Shown: positions 55,327 through 63,684 of the stretch, one piece after another
Position numbering within the stretch: the stretch's first letter is position 1
Layout: each line of letters starts with the position of its first letter
Origin: Pseudoduganella flava
GTDB taxonomy: Bacteria; Pseudomonadota; Gammaproteobacteria; Burkholderiales; Burkholderiaceae_D
NCBI RefSeq assembly: GCF_007830495.1
Contig: NZ_VLKW01000001.1
Coordinates: 744,001 to 808,000 of the forward strand
Direction of reading: 5' to 3'
Length of the DNA: 64,000 nucleotides
Notes under the pieces: generated by a model
Databases searched by the model: none
The model's input: only the letters and a program-made list of their open reading frames with translations
Told to the model about the DNA's origin: nothing
Position numbers and translations under genes: made by a program

Positions 55327-56253
55327 ATGAGCACAGCCATCTACAGCCATCCCGATTGCCAGCGTCACGAAATGGGGGAGTGGCATCCCGAATCGCCGGC
55401 GCGCCTGCAGGCGATCGCCGACCAGCTGATCAACGCGCACATCGACGGCCTGCTCGACCATCGCGAGGCGCCGCTGGCCGACCTGGCCGACATCGCCCGC
55501 AACCACACGCCGAACGCGATCGCGATCGTGCGCAGCCAGCCGCACGAAGGCGAGGACTACTACCCGATCGATGGCGACACGTGCCTGAACCGGCACAGCT
55601 GGACGGCTGCGCTGCGGGCCGCCGGCGCGGCCGTGGCGGCCACCGATGCCGTGATCGACGGCGCCATCGACAACGCGTTCTGCGCCGTGCGCCCGCCGGG
55701 CCACCATGCGCGGCGCAGCGCGCCGATGGGCTTCTGCCTGTTCAACAACGTGGCGATCGCCGCGCGCCACGCGCTTGACGTGCGCGGCTTGCAGCGTGTT
55801 GCGATCATCGACTTCGACGTCCATCACGGTAACGGCACCGAGGAAGCGTTCGACGGCGACGGGCGCGTGCTGATGACGAGCTTCTACCAGCACCCGTTCT
55901 ATCCGTACACGGACCCGCTGCCGGTCACGCCGAACCGCGTCAACGTGCCGGTGCCGATGGGGACGAAGGGCGACGTGGTGCGCCAGCTCGTCGAGGAACA
56001 ATGGCTGCCGGCGCTGCACCGTTTCAAGCCGGAGATGATCTTCATCTCGGCCGGCTTCGATGCGCACCGCGAGGACGACATGGGCGGCATGGGCCTCGTC
56101 GAAGCGGATTACGCGTGGATGACGGAGCAGGCGGTGGCGATCGCCAAACTGTATGCGAAGGGCCGCATCGTCAGCTGCCTGGAAGGGGGCTACAACCTGT
56201 CGGCGCTGGGCCGCAGCGTGGTGGCCCATGTGAAAGCGCTGGCCGAAATCTAA
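55327..56253 (+). CDS. Histone deacetylase-like hydrolase
   Basis: A 308-residue enzyme of the arginase/deacetylase superfamily. The zinc and charge-relay residues are in RPPGHHA, DFDVHHGNGTEEAF and SAGFDAHREDD. Bacterial members include acetoin utilisation proteins and acetylpolyamine amidohydrolases, so the real substrate is open. The start at 55327 gives the common MSTAIYSHPDC. It ends by 4 bases inside the 3' end of the convergent gene. Confidence 0.9.
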   Translation: MSTAIYSHPDCQRHEMGEWHPESPARLQAIADQLINAHIDGLLDHREAPLADLADIARNHTPNAIAIVRSQPHEGEDYYPIDGDTCLNRHSWTAALRAAGAAVAATDAVIDGAIDNAFCAVRPPGHHARRSAPMGFCLFNNVAIAARHALDVRGLQRVAIIDFDVHHGNGTEEAFDGDGRVLMTSFYQHPFYPYTDPLPVTPNRVNVPVPMGTKGDVVRQLVEEQWLPALHRFKPEMIFISAGFDAHREDDMGGMGLVEADYAWMTEQAVAIAKLYAKGRIVSCLEGGYNLSALGRSVVAHVKALAEI

Positions 56254-56945
56254 TCGGCCTGGAATTCGACCAGGGCGTCGTCGCTCCACGAGCGGTCGGC
56301 CAGCGGCGGGTTGAACACGCGGCGCTGGTGGCGGTGCACGGGGATCGCTTCGCGGCGCGTGCCTTCGCGCAGCCAGGCGGCGCGCAGCGGCGCCGGTGCC
56401 TCGAATGCCATGTGCATCACAGGCGACACACACGGCCCGCCGCCGGCACCCAGCGCGGCGCGCGCCTGCTGCGGCAGGTCCTGCTGCTCGATCGCCCACT
56501 GCACCGCGCATTGCACGCGCAGGTCGCCCAGCCGGCGCGCGTTGGCGGGTATGCCGGGCGTGCGCACATCCGGGCGCCAGCGGAACGAATTGCGCTTCTT
56601 GTTCAGCACCAGGCCAGCGTGGTCCTGCAGCGCGGCGGCACTGCGCGGCAGCACGAAGCCGCCGTCCGCGTCGAGCGGCACCGGCACGGTCACCAGGTCG
56701 CCGGCGATCTTCAGTTCCAGGCCGGCCAGCGTGTCGTCCTTCGTCGCGGGGCGCAGCAGGAAGCGCAGCGTGGCGGCCGGCGCATGCTTGCGCTGGGCGT
56801 CGAACGCGTCCAGGCCCTTGACCATCGTCGCGTAGGGCTTCAATTCCGGATCGCGCACCGTGGAGACTTCGACGACGGGTTGCGCGGACGCGGTGGCGAC
56901 GGCGACGGTGGCAAGGACGGGCAGGCAGGCGAGGAGGGCTTTCAT
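56250..56945 (-). CDS. Exported hypothetical protein
   Basis: A 231-residue protein with a signal peptide (MKALLACLPVLATVAVATASAQ). The rest (about 25-230) contains LKIAGDLVTVPVPLDADGGFVLPR and a few cysteines (VQCAVQW, GGPCVSP). Not recognised as a named family. The start at 56945 gives the signal peptide; an ATG at 56966 would add seven residues. It is convergent with the HDAC-like gene. Confidence 0.72.
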   Translation of the reverse strand: MKALLACLPVLATVAVATASAQPVVEVSTVRDPELKPYATMVKGLDAFDAQRKHAPAATLRFLLRPATKDDTLAGLELKIAGDLVTVPVPLDADGGFVLPRSAAALQDHAGLVLNKKRNSFRWRPDVRTPGIPANARRLGDLRVQCAVQWAIEQQDLPQQARAALGAGGGPCVSPVMHMAFEAPAPLRAAWLREGTRREAIPVHRHQRRVFNPPLADRSWSDDALVEFQAD

Positions 56946-57064
56946 CGGGCGGGAAGGCTTGGGCAAAAGGCAAATGGTAACAGCGCGCAGGCGGAGCTGC
57001 CGCGGCGGCCGGCGCCATACCCGTTAAAATAGCGGATTGTTCCAGATATTCAGAAGGTTACAGC

Positions 57065-58012
57065 ATGTCCATTCAATGGTTCCCCGGGCACATGAACGCC
57101 GCCAAGAAAAAGGCGGCCGAGCAGATGGCGGACGTCGACGTCGTCATCGAAGTCGTCGACGCGCGCCTGCCGGCGGCCAGCACGAACCCGATCGTCGAGG
57201 AACTGCGCAAGTTCCGCTCGCGGCCGTGCCTGAAGGTGCTGAACAAGATCGACCTGGCCGACCCGGAGGCGACCAATGCGTGGATCCGCCACTTCGAGCA
57301 GGACAAGACGGTGACGGCGTACGCGATGACGACGAAGAAGCCGTCCGACGTGGCGAAGGTGATCGACAAGGCGCGCGCGCTGGCGCCGCACCGCGGCGTG
57401 CCGACCAAGCCGCTGCGAATGATGATCATGGGGATTCCGAACGTCGGCAAGTCCACGCTGATGAACGCACTGTTGAAGCGCCGCGTCGCGAAGGTGGGCG
57501 ACGAGCCGGCCGTGACGAAGACGCAGCAGAAGATCTACCTGGACCTGAACACGGCGATCATCGACACGCCGGGCCTGCTGTGGCCGAAGATCGAAATGCC
57601 GAGCGACGGCCTGGCGCTGGCCGCCAGCCACGCGATCGGCGCCAACGCGCTGATCGAGGAAGAGGTGGCGGAATGGCTCGCCACCGAACTGCTGGCGCGC
57701 TACCCGCAACTGCTGACGGCGCGCTACGGCTTCAAGACGGACGGCATGGACGGCATCGCCGTCGTCGAAGGCGTCGCGCAGAAGCGCGGCTACCGCATCC
57801 GCGGCGGCGACTGGGACTACGAAAAGGCGTCGCACATGCTGCTGCAGGACTACCGCAGCGGCGCACTGGGCCGCATCTCGCTGGAAACCCCGGAAACCCG
57901 CGCCGCCGCCCTGGCCGCCCACCTGGAAGCGGAACGCATCAAGGCCGAACAGGCCGCGCAGAAGGCAGCCGAGAAGGAAGCCGAGCGGATGCGCGGCAAG
58001 CGGGGGACCTGA
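57065..58012 (+). CDS. ylqF: Ribosome biogenesis GTPase YlqF/RbgA
   Basis: A circularly permuted GTPase of 315 residues: the G4 motif NKIDLAD precedes G1 GIPNVGKST, and G3 DTPG follows. In Bacillus RbgA helps late 50S maturation. The N-terminal WFPGHMNAAKK motif is the family signature. The C-terminus is a Lys/Glu/Ala-rich helix. A family B repeat comes right after. Confidence 0.94.
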   Translation: MSIQWFPGHMNAAKKKAAEQMADVDVVIEVVDARLPAASTNPIVEELRKFRSRPCLKVLNKIDLADPEATNAWIRHFEQDKTVTAYAMTTKKPSDVAKVIDKARALAPHRGVPTKPLRMMIMGIPNVGKSTLMNALLKRRVAKVGDEPAVTKTQQKIYLDLNTAIIDTPGLLWPKIEMPSDGLALAASHAIGANALIEEEVAEWLATELLARYPQLLTARYGFKTDGMDGIAVVEGVAQKRGYRIRGGDWDYEKASHMLLQDYRSGALGRISLETPETRAAALAAHLEAERIKAEQAAQKAAEKEAERMRGKRGT

Positions 58013-58024
58013 ACGCCAACGGCC

Positions 58025-58139
58025 GAGTTCGTGTCCACCGTGGGGTCAACCCCGAAATCGGACACAAGCTCATCAATAGCTGGCGTACTGTAGAGCCCGT
58101 GTCCGAAAACGGGGTTGACCCCCGGGTGGACACGAGCTG
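58025..58139. repeat. Family B repeat, paired inverted units
   Basis: Unit 1 (58025-58071) reads GAGTTCGTGTCCACCGTGGG...GGACACAAGCTC. Unit 2 (58093-58139) is its reverse complement with few changes. A 21-base unique spacer lies between. It separates two convergent genes and could act as a shared 3' end. Confidence 0.85.
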
Positions 58140-58144
58140 TGCCG

Positions 58145-58942
58145 TCAGCCGAACCGGAAACTGGTGACGGCCAGCGCGCCGAAGAAGTCGTCCTCGTGGT
58201 AGACCACCGTGGCCGGTGCCTCCTCGGCGGCACCCAGCGCCACCATCATCGGCAGCAGGTGTTCTTCGCGCGGGTGGGCGGCGCGGGCGGATGGGGCTTG
58301 TTCCCAGTTTGCCAGCGCCAGCGCGCGTTCTGCCGGCGGCAGCGCCATCGCTTGACGCAGCCAGCCGTCGAACTGGTGCGACGCGGCCGCGCCGGCGCCG
58401 TTGAAGGCGCGCAGGTTGTGGTAGCTGAGGCCGCTGCCGACGATCAGCACGCCCTGTTCGCGCAGCGGCCGCAGTGCGCGCCCGGCCGCCAGGTGCTGCT
58501 GGGGATCGAGGCCGCGCTGCAGCGACAGCTGCACGATCGGCACGTCCGCATCCGGGAACACGGGATACAGCGCCGAGAACGTGCCGTGGTCGAAGCCGCG
58601 CTGCGCGTCCAGGTCGGCCGCGATGCCGGCTTGCGCCAGCAGCTCCCGCGCCTGCGCGGCCAGTTCCGGCGAGCCCGGTGCCGGGTAGCGGATCTGGTAC
58701 GTGTGCGGCGGGAAGCCGCCGTAGTCGTAGATCATGCCGGGTTGTGCGCCGGACGACAGCAGGAACTGCGCGCCTTCCCAATGCGCCGTCACGGCCAGCA
58801 CGGCGCGCGGCTTGCCGCCGAGCTGGCGGGGGATGTCACGCAGCGACGCTTCCAGCACGTCGTAGGCGCTGCCGAATTCGGTCTTCATCCACGGCCACGG
58901 GCCGCCGCCGTGCGACAGGAAATAGGTGGGCAAACTGGTCAT
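58145..58942 (-). CDS. ygiD: 4,5-DOPA-type extradiol dioxygenase family protein
   Basis: A 265-residue protein of the class III extradiol ring-cleavage dioxygenase family (DODA/YgiD). Metal-binding candidates are in FLSHGGG near residue 10, GFDHGTFSAL and SGLSYHNLRA. In the family the enzyme opens catechol-like rings; the natural substrate in bacteria is not clear. It is convergent with ylqF across the family B repeat. Confidence 0.87.
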   Translation of the reverse strand: MTSLPTYFLSHGGGPWPWMKTEFGSAYDVLEASLRDIPRQLGGKPRAVLAVTAHWEGAQFLLSSGAQPGMIYDYGGFPPHTYQIRYPAPGSPELAAQARELLAQAGIAADLDAQRGFDHGTFSALYPVFPDADVPIVQLSLQRGLDPQQHLAAGRALRPLREQGVLIVGSGLSYHNLRAFNGAGAAASHQFDGWLRQAMALPPAERALALANWEQAPSARAAHPREEHLLPMMVALGAAEEAPATVVYHEDDFFGALAVTSFRFG

Positions 58943-59027
58943 GCGGGACTCCTGATGTATCAGTCACGACTATATGGCGTTCCCGCGCGCCGGCACAATC
59001 CCGAAAATCTCGATACTGATGTTCGAT

Positions 59028-59897
59028 TCAATGCAGGTGCGGCGGACCGTCCAGCCGCTGCGCCAGCGCGATCAACGCGAACAGCCGGGCGGCGCGCATC
59101 CAGCCGAGCGCCAGCACCACCAGTTGGGCCAGCAGCACGGCGCCAAGCGTGCCGGCCGCCCCCAGCGCCGGCACTTGCACCCGCGCCGCGCCGAGCAGCG
59201 CGGCTAGCAGCAGGCCCGCCACCGTCGGCACCAGCCACGCCAGCAGCACGCCGCCCGGCCGCTGCCACAGCAGCCGCAAGCCGTGCCACCAGGCCGGCAC
59301 GGCGTGCGTCCGGCGCCGGTCCACTGCCAGCACGGTGCGGCCCAGGTCCAGGGTCAGGTTCGCGAACACCATCGCCAGCGCCGCGACGACGGCGGCAGCC
59401 ACTTCCCATGGATACGCGGCGCTGTACACGATGGCCTCGCGGGCATGTTCGAACGACGCGTCGGCCAGCGCCGTGCCCAGCGCGGCCAGCGCCGTCAACG
59501 GCACCAGGCCCCAGGCCAGCATCCGCAGCATGCGCGGGTACAGTTCGCACGCGCCGCCCACCAGCGCGCGCCAGCCGGGCGGTTCGGCGGCACGCGCGGC
59601 GGTGACGGCCGCACCGGTCAGCAGCGGCGACAGCAGCAACGTCAGCACGACGGCGCCGACGCCGCCCGTCGTCAGCGCGTCCGCGTTGCGCCGCAGTGCG
59701 CTGCCGAGGTCCGCGATCGCCACCATGTCGAGCGCCCGCGCCAGCGCCGCGACGTGCACGGTATGGTCCAGCTCCGCCGCCAACGTCAGCCACACGGGCA
59801 GCGCCATCAGCAGCGCCGGCAGCAGCAGGCAGCCCAGCCACATCAGCAGCAGCCGCCATTGCGCCGCGGCGCGCATCGCTTGCAGCATCGGCTTCAT
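59028..59897 (-). CDS. Multi-pass membrane protein, function unknown
   Basis: A 289-residue protein with about six hydrophobic helices (for example WLGCLLLPALLMALPVWLTL, VVLTLLLSPLLTGAAVTA, VLLAWLVPTVAGLLLAALLG). No motif is recognised. Its ATG overlaps the stop of the M1 peptidase gene (ATGA), so the two are translated together. The frame is open to 60245, but that part lies inside the peptidase gene. It may belong to the peptidase's transport or anchoring, by position only. Confidence 0.75.
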   Translation of the reverse strand: MKPMLQAMRAAAQWRLLLMWLGCLLLPALLMALPVWLTLAAELDHTVHVAALARALDMVAIADLGSALRRNADALTTGGVGAVVLTLLLSPLLTGAAVTAARAAEPPGWRALVGGACELYPRMLRMLAWGLVPLTALAALGTALADASFEHAREAIVYSAAYPWEVAAAVVAALAMVFANLTLDLGRTVLAVDRRRTHAVPAWWHGLRLLWQRPGGVLLAWLVPTVAGLLLAALLGAARVQVPALGAAGTLGAVLLAQLVVLALGWMRAARLFALIALAQRLDGPPHLH

Positions 59898-62011
59898 ACG
59901 GCCGCCACCAATGCCAGCAGCGCTTGCACGATGGCGGCGAAGTCCAGCGTCCAGCGCCGCGTCGCCGCATCGTCGGCGGCGACGGTGCGGCTGTCGTCCA
60001 GCTTGTTCACGTCGAGCAGGTGGCGGCGTGCCGGGTCCAGCTGGGCCGACACGGCGCGCGCCGGCCGCACCCAGTCGAAGCGCCGCCACCGCTCGGTGCC
60101 GTTCCATTGCACGGTTGCGCTGCTGCCGTCGGCGAAGCGCACGACCAGCGTCTGCGGCACGGCCGCGCCGCGGCGCTGCACGATAACCGTCGTCCGGTAC
60201 GGGAACGGCCCGGCCCCGCGCGCATGCGGATGCTGTGCCTTCCATTGCTCGCGCAGCCGTTCTTCCCGTTCGCCCACCTCATCCCAGCCGACGCCATGGC
60301 CGGCCAGCGGCGTCATTTCGGTGCTGACGATGCGCTCGATGCGGTCGTCCACCGGCTGCGCGCCATACACCTGCTGGGCGAACACCGCCTCGACGAGGCC
60401 GCGCTGCCCGCTGACCTCGGCCAGCACCTCGCGCAGGTCGGCCACGCTCGGGTGGCGGAACTTCCACCGCTCGTAGTAGACCCGGAACGCCCGCTCCATC
60501 GTCGCCTTGCCCAGTTGCGCCTCCAGGTCGTGCAGCATCACGGCCGTGCGCGAATAGACGGGCCCCACGCCCAGCAGGCGGTGCCACGCGTTCTGGCCCA
60601 GCGGGTCGGCCGGTTCCGGGCGCGGCATGTCGAAGCGCTCGCCGGGGAAGCCGGCAAACGAGTACGCACCGCCGGCATACAGCAGCGACGCCCACACCGA
60701 CGGCGACGCCGGGTGCGGCCCCAGCATCCGCGTGTTCCAGTATTCGTTCAAGCCCTCGTCGAGCATCGGCTCCTCGAACTCGTTGCTGGCCAGGATGCCG
60801 TAGAAATAGCTGTGCGCGAATTCGTGCACGGTGACGAAGTCCAGGTCGTAACGCGCGCGCGTGCCGGGCGCCGGGTCCTCGATGCTGTCGACCGTGATGA
60901 AGGTCGGGTACTCCATGCTGCCCGCATGGGGCGCATTGAACGGCGGGACGACGACGGTCAGCGTGCCGTAGGGGTAGGGGCCCAGCATGCGTTGGAAGTA
61001 GTCCAGCGATCGGCGCGTCATCTGCAGCACCGGCTGCGCGTTCGACGCGTACTCGGGCGGGTACAGCACGGTGATCGCGACGGGCGTCGTACCGGGCGCC
61101 GTCCACGTGTCGCGCAGCGGCGCGGCGGTGCGACTGTCCGCCGTCCACGCGAAGTCGTGCACGTCGCCCTGCACGTAATGGTGCGTGACGCGGCCGGCCG
61201 CTTCCACGGGCTGGCCCTGCAACGCGCCCGTCGCACCGACCGTGTACCCCTTCGGCACCGTCAGCTTCACGTCGTAGTGGCCGAAGTCGGCGTAGTACTC
61301 GGAGTCCGTGTGATATTCGTGCACGTTCCAGCGCGGCGCCGTGGCGCCCCGTTCGCCCGGCAGTTCCAGCACGCCGATCTTCGGGAACCATTGCACCACC
61401 AGGTGAAACGTGCCGAACCAGCCGGTGCGCGCCGTCACCTTCGGCAGCTGGTCGAAGAAGGCGATGTCGAGCGTCGTGCTGCCGCCGGCGGGCACGGCCT
61501 GCGGCAGGTCCAGGCGCACGACGGTGCGGTCGGTGGCCGGGCCGCCGTCCGGTTGCACGAACGTCCATGGCACGGCGCGCCCCGCCTGGCGCACGTGGCG
61601 CAGGTCGATATAGCCCCATTCGCCGTCGGCCATGCCGTCGTTCAGGCCCTGCGCACGCAGCTCCGTGTTGAACGTGCTGTCGCCATTGCGGAACGCGTTC
61701 AGGTACAGGTGCAGGTAGACGCTGCGGACGGCCTGGCTGCTGCGGTTGCGCCAGGTGAGCTGCTGGCGGCCCTCCACCGTGTGGCGCACCGGATCCAGCG
61801 TCGCTTCGATGCGGTAGTCGGCCACGCGCTCGGCCAGCGTCGCCTCCTTGCCCGTGCGCGGGCCACCCCAGGCGGCGGGGCTGCTGGGCACCGTGACGGC
61901 GGCCGCATCGCTGCCGGCAAGGGGAATCGCCGGCGCGCCGTCTTGGGCGAACGTGGACAGGGCGGCCAGCGCCGCCACCGTCAGGACCACCAGGGTGTGC
62001 ACTGCGCGCAT
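59894..62011 (-). CDS. M1-family zinc metallopeptidase
   Basis: A 705-residue protein. Signal peptide (MRAVHTLVVLTVAALAALSTFA), an N-terminal beta-saddle (about 60-260), then a gluzincin domain with SMEYPTFITVD (substrate loop) and HEFAHSYFYGILASNEFEEP with MLDEGLNEY, the complete HExxH-x18-E zinc site. M1 enzymes are aminopeptidases; this form is secreted to the periplasm. The start at 62011 follows AGGAG; ATG 62041 is an alternative. Confidence 0.9.
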   Translation of the reverse strand: MRAVHTLVVLTVAALAALSTFAQDGAPAIPLAGSDAAAVTVPSSPAAWGGPRTGKEATLAERVADYRIEATLDPVRHTVEGRQQLTWRNRSSQAVRSVYLHLYLNAFRNGDSTFNTELRAQGLNDGMADGEWGYIDLRHVRQAGRAVPWTFVQPDGGPATDRTVVRLDLPQAVPAGGSTTLDIAFFDQLPKVTARTGWFGTFHLVVQWFPKIGVLELPGERGATAPRWNVHEYHTDSEYYADFGHYDVKLTVPKGYTVGATGALQGQPVEAAGRVTHHYVQGDVHDFAWTADSRTAAPLRDTWTAPGTTPVAITVLYPPEYASNAQPVLQMTRRSLDYFQRMLGPYPYGTLTVVVPPFNAPHAGSMEYPTFITVDSIEDPAPGTRARYDLDFVTVHEFAHSYFYGILASNEFEEPMLDEGLNEYWNTRMLGPHPASPSVWASLLYAGGAYSFAGFPGERFDMPRPEPADPLGQNAWHRLLGVGPVYSRTAVMLHDLEAQLGKATMERAFRVYYERWKFRHPSVADLREVLAEVSGQRGLVEAVFAQQVYGAQPVDDRIERIVSTEMTPLAGHGVGWDEVGEREERLREQWKAQHPHARGAGPFPYRTTVIVQRRGAAVPQTLVVRFADGSSATVQWNGTERWRRFDWVRPARAVSAQLDPARRHLLDVNKLDDSRTVAADDAATRRWTLDFAAIVQALLALVAAV

Positions 62012-62194
62012 GCCGCTCCTCGCTGACTGGACAGGGGACACTATAGCGACCGCGATGCCATTCGGGCAACCGCTTTGACGTCCCGTTTGCCGCTTAAGCG
62101 CACCTTAATCCCGCCCAACGCTGCTTACGTTGGCGCAAAAAATGGTAATCTCGCGGCGTTCGACATTTCAACGTCCCAACCAAGAAGGAAGATC

Positions 62195-62842
62195 ATGCGT
62201 TTTCTGCGCCTCATGCTTGCCGCCACCGCCCTGCTGGGCTTCACCGCCACGTCGCAGGCTGCCGCTCCTGGCTACCAGACCCTGTCCACTCCCGTGCCGG
62301 TGACGGCGCAGGGCAAGAAGGTCGAGGTCATCGAGTTCTTCATGTACACGTGCCCGCACTGCTACGCGCTCGATCCGCTGCTGGAGGAATGGGTCAAGAA
62401 GCAGGGCGACAAGATCGTGTTCCGCCGCCTGCACTTCGCGCAAGGCCCGACCGATCCGCTGGCGCACGCGTACGTGACGCTGGAAGCGATGGGCCAGACG
62501 GAGCTCGTGCACACGAAGATCCTGCGTGCGATCCATGGCGAGCGCCAGCGCATCTACCGTTCCGACGACGACCTGAAGGCTTTCCTGTTCAAGAACGGCA
62601 TCGACAAGGCCCGCTACGAACAATCCTTTAATTCCTTCGGTGTGCAGACTAAGATGAAGCAGTTGCCCGGCCTGATCACGAAGTACCAGGTCACGTCCGC
62701 GCCGACGCTCGTCGTCGATGGCCGCTACATGACGTCGCCGTCGCTGGCCGGTTCGCCGGGCACGAGCGAGGCGCAGGCCGGCCGTGACACGATCGCCGTG
62801 CTCGACCAGCTTGTCGCAAAGGCGGCGGCGGAGAAGAAGTAA
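62195..62842 (+). CDS. dsbA: Thiol:disulphide interchange protein DsbA
   Basis: It oxidises cysteine pairs of periplasmic proteins. The 215-residue protein has a signal peptide (ends TSQA-A), a thioredoxin fold with the catalytic CPHC in FFMYTCPHCYALDPLLEEWV, a helical insertion, and the cis-proline loop VTSAPTLVVDG. The start follows AAGGAAGAT. It is followed after 13 bases by a small membrane protein gene that probably shares its transcript. Confidence 0.94.
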   Translation: MRFLRLMLAATALLGFTATSQAAAPGYQTLSTPVPVTAQGKKVEVIEFFMYTCPHCYALDPLLEEWVKKQGDKIVFRRLHFAQGPTDPLAHAYVTLEAMGQTELVHTKILRAIHGERQRIYRSDDDLKAFLFKNGIDKARYEQSFNSFGVQTKMKQLPGLITKYQVTSAPTLVVDGRYMTSPSLAGSPGTSEAQAGRDTIAVLDQLVAKAAAEKK

Positions 62843-62855
62843 CCGAGGAAGCATC

Positions 62856-63167
62856 ATGACGGATCGTGAAGAAGGCATCATGAAGATGTACGACGCGCTG
62901 GAGCCGGACGAAAAGCGGCTGTTCAGCGTCAGCAACGTCAACCATCTCGCATGGAGCCTGGTGGTCTTGCTGCTCGTGTTGGCCGGCTGGCTGGCCACGG
63001 CGCTAGTCAATGCCGAGAACCAGCGCAACGCGCTGATGACGAGGCAATGCCAGGACCGCGTGTTCAAGGAGGAGGTCGACAAGACGTGCCTCCTGACCGT
63101 CCACTCGCGCGAGCACTGGTGGCAGCACCTCAGCTATGCGCTGGGGCATCTGTCGCCGGAGAAGTAA
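62856..63167 (+). CDS. Small single-pass membrane protein
   Basis: A 103-residue protein with one membrane segment (LAWSLVVLLLVLAGWLATAL, about 31-50), a cytoplasmic Asp/Glu-rich start and a C-terminal region that holds two cysteines (RQCQDR, KTCLL). With dsbA just upstream, the Cys pair in the outer segment could be a DsbA substrate, by inference. Ribosome site GAGGAAG precedes the start. Confidence 0.68.
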   Translation: MTDREEGIMKMYDALEPDEKRLFSVSNVNHLAWSLVVLLLVLAGWLATALVNAENQRNALMTRQCQDRVFKEEVDKTCLLTVHSREHWWQHLSYALGHLSPEK

Positions 63168-63177
63168 GACAACAACA

Positions 63178-63200
63178 AGCCCGCACCGCGGGCTTTTCGT
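63178..63200 (+). terminator. Rho-independent terminator after the dsbA unit
   Basis: AGCCCGC / GCGGGCT with an ACC loop is followed by TTTCGTTTTT, 11 bases past the stop of the small membrane protein gene. Confidence 0.85.
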
Positions 63201-63245
63201 TTTTGGCAGTGCGTCAGGTTGTTGCACCCCAAATGCAAAATCTTG

Positions 63246-63268
63246 GGTCGGACCCGACGGGTCCGACC
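63246..63268. repeat. Family A palindromic repeat, copy 4 (divergent)
   Basis: GGTCGGACCC-GAC-GGGTCCGACC has 10-base arms and the same layout as copies 1-3, with one position of each arm changed (CAG to CGG). ATGCAAAATC to its left recalls the flank GCAAATGCC of copy 2. Confidence 0.7.
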
Positions 63269-63282
63269 TTGGCGCGCCGGCT

Positions 63283-63621
63283 TCACGCGACCGTATCGAT
63301 GCGCGTCGTCTGTTTGGCGGAAGCCTCCTCCATCTGCTGCTGCACCAGCTCCCGCAGCTTGGCCTCGACGCCCTTGCGCTCCTCCGGCGACATGCCGGCC
63401 ACGTCGTCCTCCGTCAGCCCCAGCTTCTTCAGCAGGTCCGCGCGCATGCGCTGCTCGGGCGTCATCTTGACGTAATCCTCCAGCTCCTGGGCCGCCGTCT
63501 TCGGCGCCGCGCCCGTGGCCTGGCTCAGCGCGTCGGCGAAGCTGCCTTTCGCACCGCTGGTCTTCGTGGTGTTGGGGATGATCGAGGTGTTGCGCAGCGC
63601 GCTGATCGGGTCTGTTGCCAT
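63283..63621 (-). CDS. Small hypothetical protein
   Basis: A 112-residue, charged, likely helical protein without signal peptide. The first 40 residues are Ser/Thr/Ala-rich (ISALRNTSIIPNTTKTSGAKGSF), the rest is a helical Glu/Lys/Arg-rich segment (MRADLLKKLGLTEDDVAGMSPEERKGVEAKLRELVQQQ). The beginning resembles the unstructured N-termini of some flagellar-associated proteins, a weak hint only. Not recognised. Confidence 0.65.
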   Translation of the reverse strand: MATDPISALRNTSIIPNTTKTSGAKGSFADALSQATGAAPKTAAQELEDYVKMTPEQRMRADLLKKLGLTEDDVAGMSPEERKGVEAKLRELVQQQMEEASAKQTTRIDTVA

Positions 63622-63684
63622 CGTCGTTCCTTTGCGGTTGTTTGACGAAGAGTCACAGCGGAGGGACGCGGAAAAGCCAGGCGG

